Source: Ahaetulla prasina
Lineage: Eukaryota; Chordata; Lepidosauria; Squamata; Colubridae
Length of the DNA: 64,000 nt
Reading direction: 5' to 3'
Assembly: GCF_028640845.1 (NCBI RefSeq)
Contig: NC_080546.1
Location: 82,994,757 to 83,058,756 of the forward strand
This document shows positions 10,338 to 20,652 of this stretch, piece by piece (position 1 is the stretch's first letter; each line of letters starts with the position of its first letter). The translations under genes were made by a program, and so were the position numbers. The notes beneath the pieces were generated by a model. That model was not told the DNA's origin and did no database searches. It saw only the letters and a list, made by a program, of their open reading frames with translations.

Positions 10338-10566
10338 ACGATGTTGCAGTGGTTAAAATGCAGTACTGCAGGCTACTTCTGCTGATCCCTGGCTGCCAGC
10401 AGTTTGGCAATTTGGATGTCATCAGCTCAAGGTTGACTCATCCTTCATCCTTCTGAGGTTGGTGAAATGAGGACCCAGACTGTTGGGGGCAAGAAGCTGA
10501 CTGTAAACCACTTAGAGAGGGCTGTAAAACACTGTGAAGTGGTACATAAGTGCTATTGCTATTTCT
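10338..10566 (+). mobile_element. SINE S1 (Sauria-type)
   Basis: It carries GCAGTGGTTAAAATGCAGTA, CTCAAGGTTGACTCA, AATGAGGACCCAGA and TGTTGGGGGCAAGAAGCTGA, and ends AAGTGCTATTGCTATT. This matches my memory of the Sauria SINE, which is restricted to squamates and related to Bov-B in its tail. It is diverged from a consensus copy but nearly full length. Confidence 0.85.
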
Positions 10567-11195
10567 TCAATAAATTTCCAGTCAGAGATAGATGGATGAT
10601 ACAAATCAGGATCCCCCCAAAAATCCTAACATTAATCTACTAAGTTAATGAAATGAGAAACATCTGAAATCCAAATATGCATCAACAGGGTTAAAATACT
10701 AACAGGCAATAAGTGAAAACATACGTGTTTGAAAAAGGTATTTGTTCTTTTTTCTGCAACCTCTTGCACTTCACAAAGCAAACAAATCTGCTAGAATTAT
10801 GGTATTTTCTTTTAATGTATAATTTTTACAGTTCATCCCTCTCGCTGGATTTACTCCAAAACTCATTATTTTCTCTTGCTGGGTGTAGAATCATGGATTC
10901 TCCTGTTTAATTTTCAAGGTGTGAGTTTGATACATCCCTTTTCTTTCATTAAAAAAAAACATATTTCAAGATTTGGATATGCTCTGCAGGAATAAATTAC
11001 CTGTCTTAATGATAAAGCGAGGAAGAACAAGGTTATCGTGGTATTTGGCAGTCAGACTGAGAAATAAACTTTTGTTAGAAGCTGGGTGTGGAAGCTGATA
11101 CCATTGTTAACATCTGAATTTCAGTTCACAGAGCCCATTGAGCCTAGAGTCTTTTCTTCACTATATCTGTTGTTTAGAAGAAACATTTAACAGAA
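10567..11195. other. Unique sequence, no gene seen
   Basis: No repeat or gene recognised. Confidence 0.5.
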
Positions 11196-11199
11196 TATC

Positions 11200-11737
11200 C
11201 CAAAAATGCTTTTTCAAGAGGCAACTGGACTTCTTTGTGTTTTTTTGAAGTTTTTCCACTTCTCATCCAAGAAGCTACTTGAGCTCTAGCTGGTTGATGG
11301 GGAACTGCAAGATTTATATTCCTTGCAGACAGCTGGTCATTTGCATCCTTTTAGAGAATCATTGAGACCACTTGGAGGTCTCATCTGTGTTTTCATGGTC
11401 ATCTGAATAGTGCAAATAGATGTGGTACAACAGGTGATATGATACCACCTGTCTCCTGTTTGCAACAAAGTCCTTTCATCAATTCCATGAAGGCTGCACA
11501 CCCATTTGCATTACTCGGGTGACCCCAAGGACACAGATGAACCTCCAAGTATCCTCAATGACTCTCTAAAAAGGATACCAATGACCAGTGGCTTTCAAGG
11601 AATATAAATCTTTCCATTCCCTACCAACCAGCCAGAGCTGAAGTAGCTTCATGGATGAGAAGTGACAAATCTTCATAGAAAAACCAGGAAGTCCAGTTCT
11701 CCCTTGAAGAAGCACCTTTGGGACAACCATGACCAGG
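11200..11737. repeat. Long inverted repeat built of Penelope-like modules
   Basis: The left arm (about 11200-11430) reads TTTTTCAAGAGGCAACTGGA through CTCATCCAAGAAGC to GTCATTTGCATCCTTTTAGA. The right arm (about 11490-11737) is its diverged inverse. The loop holds ACCACCTGTCTCCTGTTTGC. The arms are far apart in sequence by now, so this is an old palindrome or two elements in head-to-head order. A single arm occurs at 5395. Confidence 0.65.
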
Positions 11738-11761
11738 ATGACTGAGAATCTCCGTAGACAT

Positions 11762-12520
11762 TTCAGAAAAGTTTATTTATTTATTTTATTTTATTTATTT
11801 ATTTTGTCAAACACAACAATATATATAAGTATAAGCATGAAATAACCATACAAATTAAATACAACCAAAGGGAACATTAGGACAGGAATGGTAGACACAC
11901 TGGTGCTCTTATGCATGCCCCTTACAGACCTCTTAGGAATGGGGTGAGGTCAACAGTAGACAGTCTTAGGTTAAAGCTTTGGGGATTTTGGGAAGAGACC
12001 ACAGAGTCAGGTAGTGCATTCCAGGCATTAACAACTCTGTTACAGAAGTCATATTTTCTACAATCAAGATTGGAGTGGTTCGCTTTAAGTTTAAATCTAT
12101 TGTGTGCTCGTGTATTGCTGTGGTTGAAGCTGAAGTAGTCTTCGACAGGAAGGACATTGTAGCAGATGATTTTATGAGTTATACTCAGGTCATGCCGAAG
12201 GCAGCATAGTTCTAAATTTTCTAAACCCAGGATTTCAAGTCCGGTGGCATAAGGTATTTTGCTGTGATCAGAGGAGTGGAGAACTCTTCTTGTAAAATAT
12301 TTCTGGACACGCTCAATTGTATTAATGTCCAAAATGAAGTGTGGGTTCCAGACAGGCGAGCTGTAATCGAGAATTGGTCTAGCAAATGTTTTGTATGCTC
12401 TGGTTAGTAGTGTAATCTTTCCGGAGAAGAACCTACGCAAGATTAGGTTTACAACTCTTAATGCCTTTTTGGCGATGTAGTTGCAGTGGGCTTTGGCACT
12501 TAGATCATTTGAAGTTGTCC
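11762..12520 (-). mobile_element. LINE-C (AAAT-tailed CR1-group LINE), 5'-truncated
   Basis: The 3' tail at left is (TTTA)n followed by TTTGTCAAACACAACA. Then come a 3' untranslated region with GTGCTCTTATGCATGCCCC and the C-terminus of the ORF. It shares these with 22878-23148, 36144-36345 and the long copy at 38575-41835. Confidence 0.85.
11922..12440 (-). pseudogene. LINE-C ORF2 C-terminal remnant
   Basis: 172 residues remain open, with LLTRAYKTFARPILDYSSPV, TIERVQKYFTRRVL, ILGLENLELCCLRHDLS and the C-terminus VDLTPFLRGL. This is the post-RT region of a CR1-group ORF2. The endonuclease and catalytic RT boxes are absent, so it is dead. It is aligned residue by residue with 40154-40834. Confidence 0.85.
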
Positions 12521-12590
12521 AATCTCTTCTTAAAATCCTCTAGTGATGAAGCATCCTCAACTTTTGAGTCACTGGTGCCATTATAAAATA
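12518..12590 (-). mobile_element. CR1 fragment
   Basis: CCAATCTCTTCTTAAAATCC and AGTGATGAAGCATCCTCAAC match the inverse of the CR1 C-terminal coding end seen at 30780 and 58630. It adjoins LINE-C directly. Confidence 0.6.
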
Positions 12591-12958
12591 ACTAGCTGAT
12601 TCAGGGGCCCTGTTTTCCTCTTCTCCTCTCTCTCTCTCCCCTCCCCACCCTTCTTTTCTTTCTCTGCTTTGATGAATGGATGGTGTGAAGAAAGAGGCCC
12701 TTTGCTTGGGAACAAAAAAGAAAAAAGAAAGACAATTCTAGGATTTCAGTGGGAGCTTGAAGATTGCCTGCACTTTTTAAACATCCCTATAATAAATATT
12801 TAATTTTGTTTTTAATTCCCAGGCAAGAATTAGAATTCCAAGATTACTCGGTGGCTTTTAATCTTGAAAAACCGGTTAGCCCTTCAACTACTAGAAGATC
12901 AGTACGTATTCAGCCTGTCATGATGAAAACTCTACATTCATCTTTAGATGGTGTGCTC
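12591..12958. other. Unique sequence, no gene seen
   Basis: A short CT-rich tract lies at about 12614-12665. Nothing else is recognised. Confidence 0.5.
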
Positions 12959-13469
12959 CAGGAGTGAAATGCTACCAGTTTGGACCGGTTCGCCTGAACC
13001 GGTAGCGATGGTGACGGGTGGTTCGGAGAACCAGTAGCGATGGCAGCGCAAGGCTCCATCCACCCACCTGGTCATTGTTACTTCCTGGTTTTAACCAGGA
13101 AGTAACCTAGCAACCTAGCAGTTTCGAAAGCACATAAAAATGCAAGTAGAAAAAATAGGGACCACCTTTGGCGGGAAGATAACAGTGTCCCGTGCGCCTT
13201 TGGCGTTGAGTCATGCTGGCCACATGACCACTGAGACGTCTTCGGACAGCGCTGGCTCTTCGGCTTTGAAACGGAGATGAGCACCACCCCCTAGAGTCGG
13301 CAACGACTAGCATGTATGTACGAGGGAAACCTTTACCTTTACCTTTAACCTGTTTTTTTACCCTCTGTGCATGCGTAGAAGGGTTTGCACATGAGCAAAG
13401 GGTCTGCGCACATATGTGACGCATGCATGTTTGAACCAGTAGGGAAGGTAAGTAGATTTCACATCTCTG
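12959..13469. mobile_element. hAT MITE (ACCGGTTC family) holding a SINE
   Basis: Ends CAGGAGTGAAATGC and GATTTCACATCTCTG. The flanks GTGTGCTC (12951-12958) and GTGTGTTC (13470-13477) match at 7 of 8. The interior has GGACCGGTTCGCC and a short inverted pair, ACTTCCTGGTT/AACCAGGAAGT. SINE S2 lies within it. Confidence 0.8.
13108..13345 (+). mobile_element. SINE S2, 5'-truncated
   Basis: Starts at CCTAGCAGTTTCGAAAGCA and shows the family body AATAGGGACCACCTTTGG, GTTGAGTCATGCTGGCCACA and GGCTCTTCGGCTTTGAAAC. It ends in CCTTTACCTTTACCTTTA. The tRNA-like head is missing. Confidence 0.8.
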
Positions 13470-13495
13470 GTGTGTTCATCTAATGACTTTTTTTT

Positions 13496-13748
13496 TTTTT
13501 TTGCATTTATATCCCGCCCTTCTCCGAAGACTCAGGGCGGCTTACACTATGTTAGCGATAGTCTTCATCCATTTGTATATTATATACAAAGTCAACTTAT
13601 TGCCCCCAACAATCTGGGTCTTCATTTTACCTACCTTATAAAGGATGGAAGGCTGAGTCAACCTTGGGCCTGGTGGGACTTGAACCTGCACTAATTGCAA
13701 GCAGCTGTGTTAATAACAGACTGTCTTAGCAGCCTGAGCCACCAGAGG
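13496..13748 (-). mobile_element. SINE S3 (tail shared with LINE-D)
   Basis: The minus strand begins CCTCTGGTGGCTCAGGC, has a B box-like GGTTCAAGTCCCACC, then CCAAGGTTGACTCAGCCTT and AATGAAGACCCAGA. It ends in the hairpin at 13514-13540 (CCGCCCT / AGGGCGG) and ATATAAATGC. Confidence 0.85.
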
Positions 13749-13754
13749 ATTTCT

Positions 13755-14350
13755 GTTTGCTTTGCACTGGGGGGAGATCAGAAAATGCAGTGTCTGTTCT
13801 TCCCCCATTTCTGACCTTGTACATAATTACTCTCTAAGCAAAAAGAGCTGAGTGGGATAAATCAATTGTAGAACCATGCAACTCCATTGGAGGGCCTCTG
13901 ATATAACAAACTGGCCTCTTTATTTTGTTAAAGTTTAGACAGCCAATTTTTTTAGAGTTAGCTTGTAGAGGAGGCATGCATGTACTTAATTCTTCATCCC
14001 TGTTGCTAGGAGAGGCTGAGCACTGAACTAATTAACCCATTACTTGCAGGGTGGGTGAGATCTCTTGCCATGGTTGTTCCTGCATATATTTTTTTAAATG
14101 CCAAGGATCTTCAATCAGCTAAGCCATTGATTGGAAGTTTGCAATTATAATGAGGAAATGAAGCAGACGGAAGCCCCAAAAATGTACCTTTTTAAAAAAA
14201 AAAAATCCATGTCTTTGAAAACAATAAATGTTAACTCTTCCTTCACCTCCTCCCACCAAACTGGCAAGGGAAATAAAACCAGGATTTAATTTCCTTGAGG
14301 AAATTTCTGGTTTGTCCTAGGTGCAGATCAGGAATTGCAAGGCGGAGGTT
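13755..14350. other. Unique sequence, no gene seen
   Basis: No repeat recognised. Confidence 0.5.
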
Positions 14351-14355
14351 GCCTA

Positions 14356-14992
14356 CAGTAGTGGCCAAAATTGTGGAAACATTTTTGGGAAAAGTTTATT
14401 TTCTAAAACTAGCTAATAACTCCATTTGGTTGTGGGGTTTTTTGTTTTTTTTTGGAGTAGTACCTTAAAATTATATATCAATGGAAAGATAATTTAATCA
14501 AGAATGTAATGCAATAACTTTTAGGAAGGATTTGCTATTAGAATAGCAGTTACAATATAAAGAAGAAACGTGAAACACATAGAAAAAACCGAGATATACA
14601 AAAATTATCACCATAGAAAAAACGAGATATACAAAAATGATCCCCATGTCAGTTAATACTTAGTTGGGTAACCTTTAGCATGAATTACAGCCTTACAACG
14701 TCTTCCCATGGAGCGAACCAAGTCTTTTAATTCTGCAGCTGTTATAATGTGAAACCAAGATTGCATGATGGCTTCTATTAACTGGGTTTTATTGCTGGGT
14801 CGCTTCTGACTAACAGGTTTCTTTAGTCGGCTCCATAGAAGTTGAATTGGGTTAAGGTCTGGGCTATTCCCAGGCCATTCCAGCAGTGGAATAGGATTAT
14901 CTTGAAACTCCCCCAAAAATGTGGTGTTATTAGCCATCAAACCTCAAAAATGCACTTTTCCCAAAAGGTTTCCACAATTTCAGCCACCACTG
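14356..14992 (-). mobile_element. Internally deleted Tc1/mariner element
   Basis: The left terminus CAGTAGTGGCCAAAATTGTG and the inverse right terminus, ending ATTTCAGCCACCACTG, extend as inverted repeats for about 40 bp through GGAAAC and TTTTGGGAAAAG. A TA lies on each side (14354-14355 and 14993-14994), the duplication expected for this superfamily. At 637 bp it is well short of a typical 1.3-1.7 kb. The 5' part of the transposase is missing. Confidence 0.92.
14653..14940 (-). pseudogene. Tc1-like transposase C-terminal remnant
   Basis: 95 residues are open. PLLEWPGNSPDLNPIQLLW is the region of the third catalytic residue of the DDE triad. Tc1 proteins have NPIE here, and this copy has NPIQ (codon CAA), which would abolish catalysis. 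The DNA-binding domain and the first two catalytic aspartates are gone. Downstream LIEAIMQSWFHI and RSMGRRCKAVIHAKG fit the usual C-terminus. Confidence 0.88.
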
Positions 14993-15097
14993 TAGTTCAT
15001 TCCAAATTTACACCCACACCAACCACAAATTCTCGTAAAGCTGCTGCATAATCTCCAAGACTACAAGTAAACTTCCACTTACAACCATTCATTTGGG

Positions 15098-15375
15098 CCT
15101 CTGGTGGCTCAACAGGCTAATGCAGCCTGTTATTAACAGCAACTGCTTGCAATATTGCAGGTTCAAGTCCCACCAGGCCCAAGGTTGACTCAGCCTTCCA
15201 TCCTTTATAAGGTAGGTAAAATGAGGACCCAGATTGTTGGGGGGCAATAAGTTGACTTTGTATATAGTATACAAAATGGATGAAGACTATTGCCTGACAT
15301 AGTGTAAGCCGCCCTGAGTCTTTGGAGAAGGGCGGGATATAAATGCAAATAAAATAAAAAATAAATAAAAATAAA
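15098..15375 (+). mobile_element. SINE S3, full length
   Basis: Head GCCTCTGGTGGCTCAACAGG, B box GGTTCAAGTCCCACC, body GGTTGACTCAGCCTTCC, 3' hairpin CCGCCCT...AGGGCGG, then ATATAAATGCAAATAAAA with an A/T-rich tail. Confidence 0.9.
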
Positions 15376-15710
15376 TTCATTTAGTGACCATTTGAAGCCC
15401 TGGAAAATATTGACTCGTGATCATTTTTCATACGTATGACCATTGCAGCATCCCCATAGTCACATGATCAAAATTCAGACGCTATCAATGGTTAGAAACA
15501 CGAGGTAGAAATTGGAATGCGAAAGAAGCAGGTTAGGTGGACATGGAAAGAGATATTATTTTTAATATCGATATAGGAATGTAAATATTAGAATGATGGA
15601 TAAGTTGACATATATAGTGGTCAGAAACTATTGTACAGTGCTACAACTGTTTAAAATAGCATATAAGTTATTCTGGTTTTTTTACTTTTGTCTTATGGTA
15701 AGTGAAATGT
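15376..15710. other. Mostly unique; may include a repeat F fragment
   Basis: TTTAGTGACCATTTGAAG and CGTATGACCATTGCAGCATC resemble the repeat F neighbourhood at 16455. The rest is unassigned. Confidence 0.35.
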
Positions 15711-16010
15711 GGTTTGAATCCCTAGTGCTGCCGTGTAACGGGGTGAGCTTCCGTTACTTGTCCCAGCTTCTGCCAACCTAGCAGTTTGAAAAGTCGTAAA
15801 ATATGCAAGTAGAAAAAATAGGGACCACCTTTGGTGGGAAGGTAACAGTGTTCCATGTGCCTTTGGCCTTGAGTCATGCTGGCTACATGACCACTGAGAC
15901 GTCATCGGACAGCGCTGGCTCTTCGGCTTTGAAACGGAGATGAACACCCCCCCCCTAGAGTCAGGAACGACTAGCACATATGTGCCAGGGGAACCTTTAC
16001 CTTTATTAAT
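15711..16010 (+). mobile_element. SINE S2
   Basis: It begins within the head at the B box GTTTGAATCCCTAG, then AACGGGGTGAGCTTCCGTTA, ACCACCTTTGGTGGGAAGG and GTCATGCTGGCTACATGACC. It ends GGGGAACCTTTACCTTT. Confidence 0.85.
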
Positions 16011-16206
16011 TACTGTGAGAATCCCTCCATGCAACTATACATGCTTTAAGCATCAACTGAGAAAGCGTGAGGCAAAATGTTCAATTTGTGTTATGTAATA
16101 TTTCTGCTCGTGTTGGTCTGCCCTCACAGTAATGAATTCCTATTCCATGGATAATCCATCAGTTTCTGTCTAGGAAGATAAAGGATAGGCCATTTGAAAC
16201 CTCTAT

Positions 16207-16378
16207 GGAAGGAAGGAAGGAAGGAAGGAAGGAAGGAAGGAAGGAAGGAAGGAAGGAAGGAAGGAAGGAAGGAAGGGAGAGGGAGGGAAGGAGGAAGAGA
16301 AGGGGAGGGGAGGGGAGGGAGTCATTCCCTAGAGTCGAGAACAACTAACACATATGTGTGAGGGGAACCTTTACCTTA
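16207..16378 (+). repeat. (GGAA)n array joined to an S2 3' end
   Basis: GGAA repeats run from 16207 to 16275, with a GA/GGGGA-rich extension to about 16320. The S2 end follows (CCTAGAGTCGAGAACAACTA ... GGGGAACCTTTACCTT, to 16378). Confidence 0.85.
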
Positions 16379-16623
16379 AGTGGGATGTCAAGACAATTAC
16401 ACTGTATTCACTATATTCATATGTAAACAATAAAAATATATCTTAAAAAATAATAATAAATTCAGACGTGTGACAACTGACTCCTACTTATGACCAATGC
16501 AGGGTCCTGTGGTCATCTCATCCTTTTTTGTGATCTTCTGACAAGCAAACTCAACAGGGAAGCAGATTTGCTAAACAAGCTTGTTACTAACTTAACAATC
16601 GCAGTGATTCACTTAGCAATTCC

Positions 16624-17098
16624 CTTAATGTTAGTACCACTTTATAATGCCTTGGTAAGGCCACACTTGGAATATTGCATCCAGTTTTGGTCGCCACGAT
16701 GTAAAAAAGATGTTGAGACTCTAGAAAGAGTGCAGAGAAGAGCAACAAAGATGATTAGGGGACTAGAGGCTAAAACATATGAAGAACGGTTGCAGGAACT
16801 GGGTATGTCTAGTTTAATGAAAAGAAGGATTAGGGGAGACATGATAGCAGTGTTCCAATATCTCAGGGGTTGCCACAAAGAAGAGGGAGTCGGGCTGTTC
16901 TCCAAAGCACCTGAGGGTAGAACAAGAAGCAATGGGTGGAAACTGATCAAAGAAAGAAGCAACTTAGAACTAAGGAGAAATTTCCTGACAGTTAGAACAA
17001 TTAATAAGTGGAACGACTTGCCTTCAGAAGTTGTGAATGCTCCAACACTGGAAATTTTTAAGAAAATGTTGGATAACCATCTGACTGAGATGGTGTAG
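16624..17098 (+). pseudogene. CR1 ORF2 C-terminal remnant
   Basis: ALVRPHLEYCIQFWSP, VETLERVQRRATKMIRGLEA, LRGCHKEEGVGLFSKAPEGR and LRRNFLTVRTINKWNDLPSE follow the C-terminus of CR1 reverse transcriptase closely. About 158 residues are intact with no stop, ending at TGA/TAG before the 3' untranslated region. The catalytic domain is missing. It is a young-looking but dead copy. Confidence 0.9.
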
Positions 17099-17165
17099 GG
17101 TTTCCTGCCTGGGCAGGGGGTTGGACTAGAAGGCCTCCAAGGTCCCTTCCAACTCTGTTGTTATG
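16627..17165 (+). mobile_element. CR1 LINE, 5'-truncated
   Basis: It carries the CR1 ORF2 end and the diagnostic 3' end GGGTTTCCTGCCTGGGCAGG, GTTGGACTAGAAGGCC, AAGGTCCCTTCCAACTC with a short TTATG tail. It is inserted in repeat F. Confidence 0.92.
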
Positions 17166-17275
17166 TAATAACAAAACTCAAAAGGGCAAAACTCCCTTAA
17201 TAATTGTTTTGCTTAGCAACAGAAATTTGGAGCTCGGTTGTAGTCGTAACTCAAGGAATATCTGCCATCCGATTT

Positions 17276-17635
17276 CATTTGAGATGGGGGCACGTACGGT
17301 TCAAATGACCTGTTGACGGGCTCCAAAACTGAACCAAATTATGCTTCTCCCTCACTACTTGGCAGCGTTCGACATATGAGAGGAACACGTGGGCACGAAG
17401 GGTCAGTCAACCAACTCCTTGGCCCAGGAATTTATAACAGCAACGTTAGCCAAATTTGAAACTCTGGGTCTTAGCAAGGGCAGGAAAACAGAAAGGAAAA
17501 ATGGGCTGTGTCCCTTTCGTATCAAGTTAATTGGCCTGCATGAGATTTGTGGAGGAATTCAGGAGTCCATGTTCAATTCATAAATAAAATGTCAACAATT
17601 TCGCAACTTGTGTGTTAAACACTCTTTGCTCTTTT
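17276..17635. other. Unique sequence, no gene seen
   Basis: No repeat recognised. A TG/TATG-rich stretch follows at about 17655-17735. Confidence 0.45.
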
Positions 17636-17814
17636 TCAAACAAATACTCTTCGTGTTTGTGTGTATATGTTTGTGAGTGTATGTGTATATGCATGTATGT
17701 ATGTATGTATATATATGTATGTATGTATGTGTACTGTATATATATAATAGATAAAGATATAGATAAAGAAATAAAGGGAGACTACTATAGATCTATTTCA
17801 AGCTATTTAGTTCT

Positions 17815-17915
17815 CATCAGCTAGCCATACCCTTACTTGGATTTGAACTTGGGCTGCTTGCATATTAGGCAGTTGTATTAACCTCTGAGCCACAAGTTCT
17901 CCTCTCTTTATTGGC
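17815..17915 (-). mobile_element. tRNA-derived SINE head S5
   Basis: The minus strand reads CTTGTGGCTCAGAGGTTAAT (A box-like) and GTTCAAATCCAAGTAAGGG (B box-like) about 40 bases apart. The downstream body does not match S1-S4. Confidence 0.55.
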
Positions 17916-17946
17916 TAAGCCAGAGGAACTCAACTGATATATATTC

Positions 17947-18357
17947 CGTGTTTCCCCAAAAATAAGACCCTGTCTTATATTTTTTTATTATTTTTTATTA
18001 TTTTTTATTATTTACATTTATATCCCGCCCTTCTCCGAAGACTCAGGGCGGCTTACATTGTGTAATTTGAACCCCGAAATAAGCGCTTGGCTTTATTTTT
18101 GGGGAGGTCTTATTATTTTGGGGCGCATTGAGCAAGATGGGGTTCCTCTTGCCATCTTACCTGATTTCCAGCTCTGTCTCCCTAACCCTAACCAGAGGAA
18201 ATGGCAGGAACCGGCTGCGCATGCGTTTAAATATTTTCGGGGAGGGGTTATTTTCGGGGAGGGGTTATTTTTGGGGGGAGGGCTAATTTTAGTGCATGCG
18301 CTGAAAAGCCTGATTGGGCTTATTATCAGGGGATGTTTTATTGTTGGAGAAACAGGG
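17947..18357. mobile_element. Terminal-inverted-repeat element (CCGTGTTTCCCC family)
   Basis: The left end CCGTGTTTCCCCAAAAATAA and the inverse of the right end, CCCTGTTTCTCCAACAATAA, form terminal repeats. The interior has repeated GGGGAGGGGTTATTTT units. A fragment of S3 tail (with its hairpin, minus strand) lies at about 18001-18060. The flanks are TA-rich, so the duplication is not readable. Confidence 0.6.
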
Positions 18358-18423
18358 TAGATATATATATATAAAACTAGTTTCTATATATATATATAGT
18401 TACTGTATAAAGTAACTATATGT

Positions 18424-18458
18424 AGGGAGAAAACCTGAATAACCAAAGACCTACTTAC
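18424..18458 (+). repeat. Short fragment related to 50600-50650
   Basis: GGGAGAAAACCTGAATAACC and AAAGACCTAC are the inverse of the segment at 50612-50645. It is too short to classify alone. Confidence 0.5.
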
Positions 18459-18510
18459 TATATAAACTATACATATATAAGACTTTCTATAGTTATATAG
18501 TTAACTATGT

Positions 18511-18630
18511 ATGTATGTATGCGTGTATGTAGGGGGTGAGGTGCATGGGTGCATGTGTGTATACTTTATGTGTGTGTGTGTGTGTATGTGTGTTGTCTGT
18601 GTATATATACTGTATATATACTTTTTGTGC

Positions 18631-18704
<74 letters not shown>
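18511..18704. repeat. TG-rich tract and (TA)n array
   Basis: TATG/TG repeats run from about 18511 to 18635, and pure TA from 18636 to 18704. Confidence 0.95.
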
Positions 18705-18706
<2 letters not shown>

Positions 18707-18734
18707 TTTGAAAGGAAAGCAGGATGGAGAGTGA

Positions 18735-18985
18735 GGTAATTCCTGCAGTGCAGCTCAAGGCATTCTAGGTTCCCTTTGTTTGAAAAAGGGCAAAGTGTGT
18801 TTAATGTTAGTCCTTAGTCCACCTGCCATCTTCTTGCTATGTAACCATTTCCATTTCAATTCTTTTACTCTTCTGATGGCACCTTATACTTTCGTTTGTT
18901 CTCTAATCCATGGGCAGGTCTTTCTAGCTTGTCTTATACATTGCCGAGCATGGATCTTTCCATGGCTCTTTGTGCCACTCGTAGC
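18735..18985. other. Unique sequence, no gene seen
   Basis: Nothing recognised. Confidence 0.5.
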
Positions 18986-18997
18986 TTTTGTATCCAT

Positions 18998-19049
18998 CCC
19001 TCCACCCACTCACCCACCCACCCATCCATCATCCATCTATCCATCCATC

Positions 19050-19124
<75 letters not shown>
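18998..19124. repeat. (CCAC/CCAT)n and (TCTA)n arrays
   Basis: A CCAC/CCAT stretch passes into pure TCTA at 19049-19124. Confidence 0.95.
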
Positions 19125-19215
19125 ATCTATCATCATATTTAAGATGTGTGTGTGTTTGTGTGTGTGTGATGGTTCCAAGTAATGGACGCAACCAATTCAA
19201 CAACTTTGGACAGGT

Positions 19216-19596
19216 AATTCCCTCAACAATGTCAAACTATTTACTAAATCTACACTACTATTAATCTTCTCATCGTTTCCATCACCAACCTCTTTCCACT
19301 TATGACTGTATGACTGTAACTTTTTGTTGCTATCATTAAGGGTAAAATGGTAATCTATGGCCATCATTTCTGTTGTAAATGTACCTTTGATGAAGGTATT
19401 TTTTTTCCTTTTTTCCTTTTTCTTTTCTTTTATGTACACTGAGAGCATATGCACCAAGACAAATTCCTTGTGTGTCCAATCACACTTGGCCAATAAAAAA
19501 ATTCTATTCTATTCTATTCTATTCTATTCTATTCTATTCTATTCTATTCTATTCTATTCTATTCTATTCTATTCTATTCTATTCTATTCTATTCTT
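19216..19596 (+). mobile_element. LINE-A 3' end with (AATAG)n
   Basis: TAATTCCCTCAACAATGTCA, ACTTATGACTGTATGACTGT, GTACACTGAGAGCATATGCA and TTGGCCAATAAAAAA precede a TTCTA array at about 19501-19596. There is no coding part. Confidence 0.88.
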
Positions 19597-20640
19597 TCAA
19601 TGTTGGAAGAAACCAATTTCAAATTTGGTACTTCCAATTTCATCCCAACTCATTTGTCTGTGATGATTCTACATTCAGTACTATCAAAATCTACTGGGAA
19701 CTCCAGAAAAACGAAGAGTGACAATGTCAGCACCCCCATCCTGTCTCTAGATAGTCTGGATTCATAATGTATTTCTCCTTGATGCTACTGTTAATGATTG
19801 AAGATGCAAATATATGGTCCAGATAACATTTCCTTTCCATATTCATTGCAAACAAGGATGGAAGTATTTTACAAACCCCAGCATTAAAATCAGACCTGGG
19901 TTGTTGTTTTTTTCCCCATGCACCCCTTCCTCCCCATTCCATATCATTAAAGCACATTGCACAGATGGCTCCCAATATCTAATTAATAAAACATGACAGG
20001 GTGTGAATGATCATGTAATCATTCATGTTTATGCACAGTGTTCAGGTCATTAAATCCTTGCTTTTAAATCAAAATATCTCGATATGATTTCTTCGAAGCT
20101 TCTGTTTAAAAATTCCGGCTGCCTCCGTAAACTCTGAGCTTAACTAATCAGGGAAGAAGCGTCTGTTGACTTGAAAATGTTTCCTGACAGTGGGAGAAAT
20201 ATAAGCCATCTTCAATAAAAAAACAAAAAAAACAAAAAAAAACCCGAACCCACGTTTGTAGAGTTTAATTGCAAGCATCACTCAAGTGCTTCATGTTTTG
20301 TTGGTTTATGACTCATGGCCACCCCCATCCTCTTGTGACAGTCATCCCATTTGCCATTATAAAGCAATACAACTCTCAGCGGCATCGGAGAAAAATAAGC
20401 CATAGGGTCTCAGCACAAGTAAAGAAAGTGTCATTATACGTGTCAATAAAGTGGGGGAAATTGGAACATCTTTTGAGCTGCCTGATTCGTTGGGAGTTGT
20501 TTACTCTTTGGAACCATAGGAATAAGTCAATATTAAATAATCCATACCCATCTCAGTTCTTTGACCTCTCTCCTTTTAGCATTGCTGGGAAGAAACTTTC
20601 CTGTTGCATCTAGTAATCAGACTTCTGTCACAAAGGATTC
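19597..20640. other. Repeat-free stretch, no gene seen
   Basis: No repeat is recognised. 20040-20200 (AATATCTCGATATGATTTC, TTCCGGCTGCCTCCGTAAAC) is a candidate for conserved non-coding sequence, by appearance only. Confidence 0.45.
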
Positions 20641-20652
20641 ATTAGTTTAGGG

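Larger units (their letters stand above)
16455..17275. repeat. Interspersed repeat F split by CR1
   Basis: The left part is 16455-16626 (AACTTAACAATCGCAGTGAT, CACTTAGCAATTCCCTTA). The right part is 17166-17275 (AAGGGCAAAACTCCCTTAA, GCTTAGCAACAGAAATTTGG, GTCGTAACTC). The same consensus-like words occur at 9535-9645. The class is unknown and no ends were found. Confidence 0.5.

Noticed and set aside
18182..18194. CCCTAACCCTAACC resembles telomere repeat.
   Set aside because: There are only two units, inside a terminal-inverted-repeat element. This is chance level.
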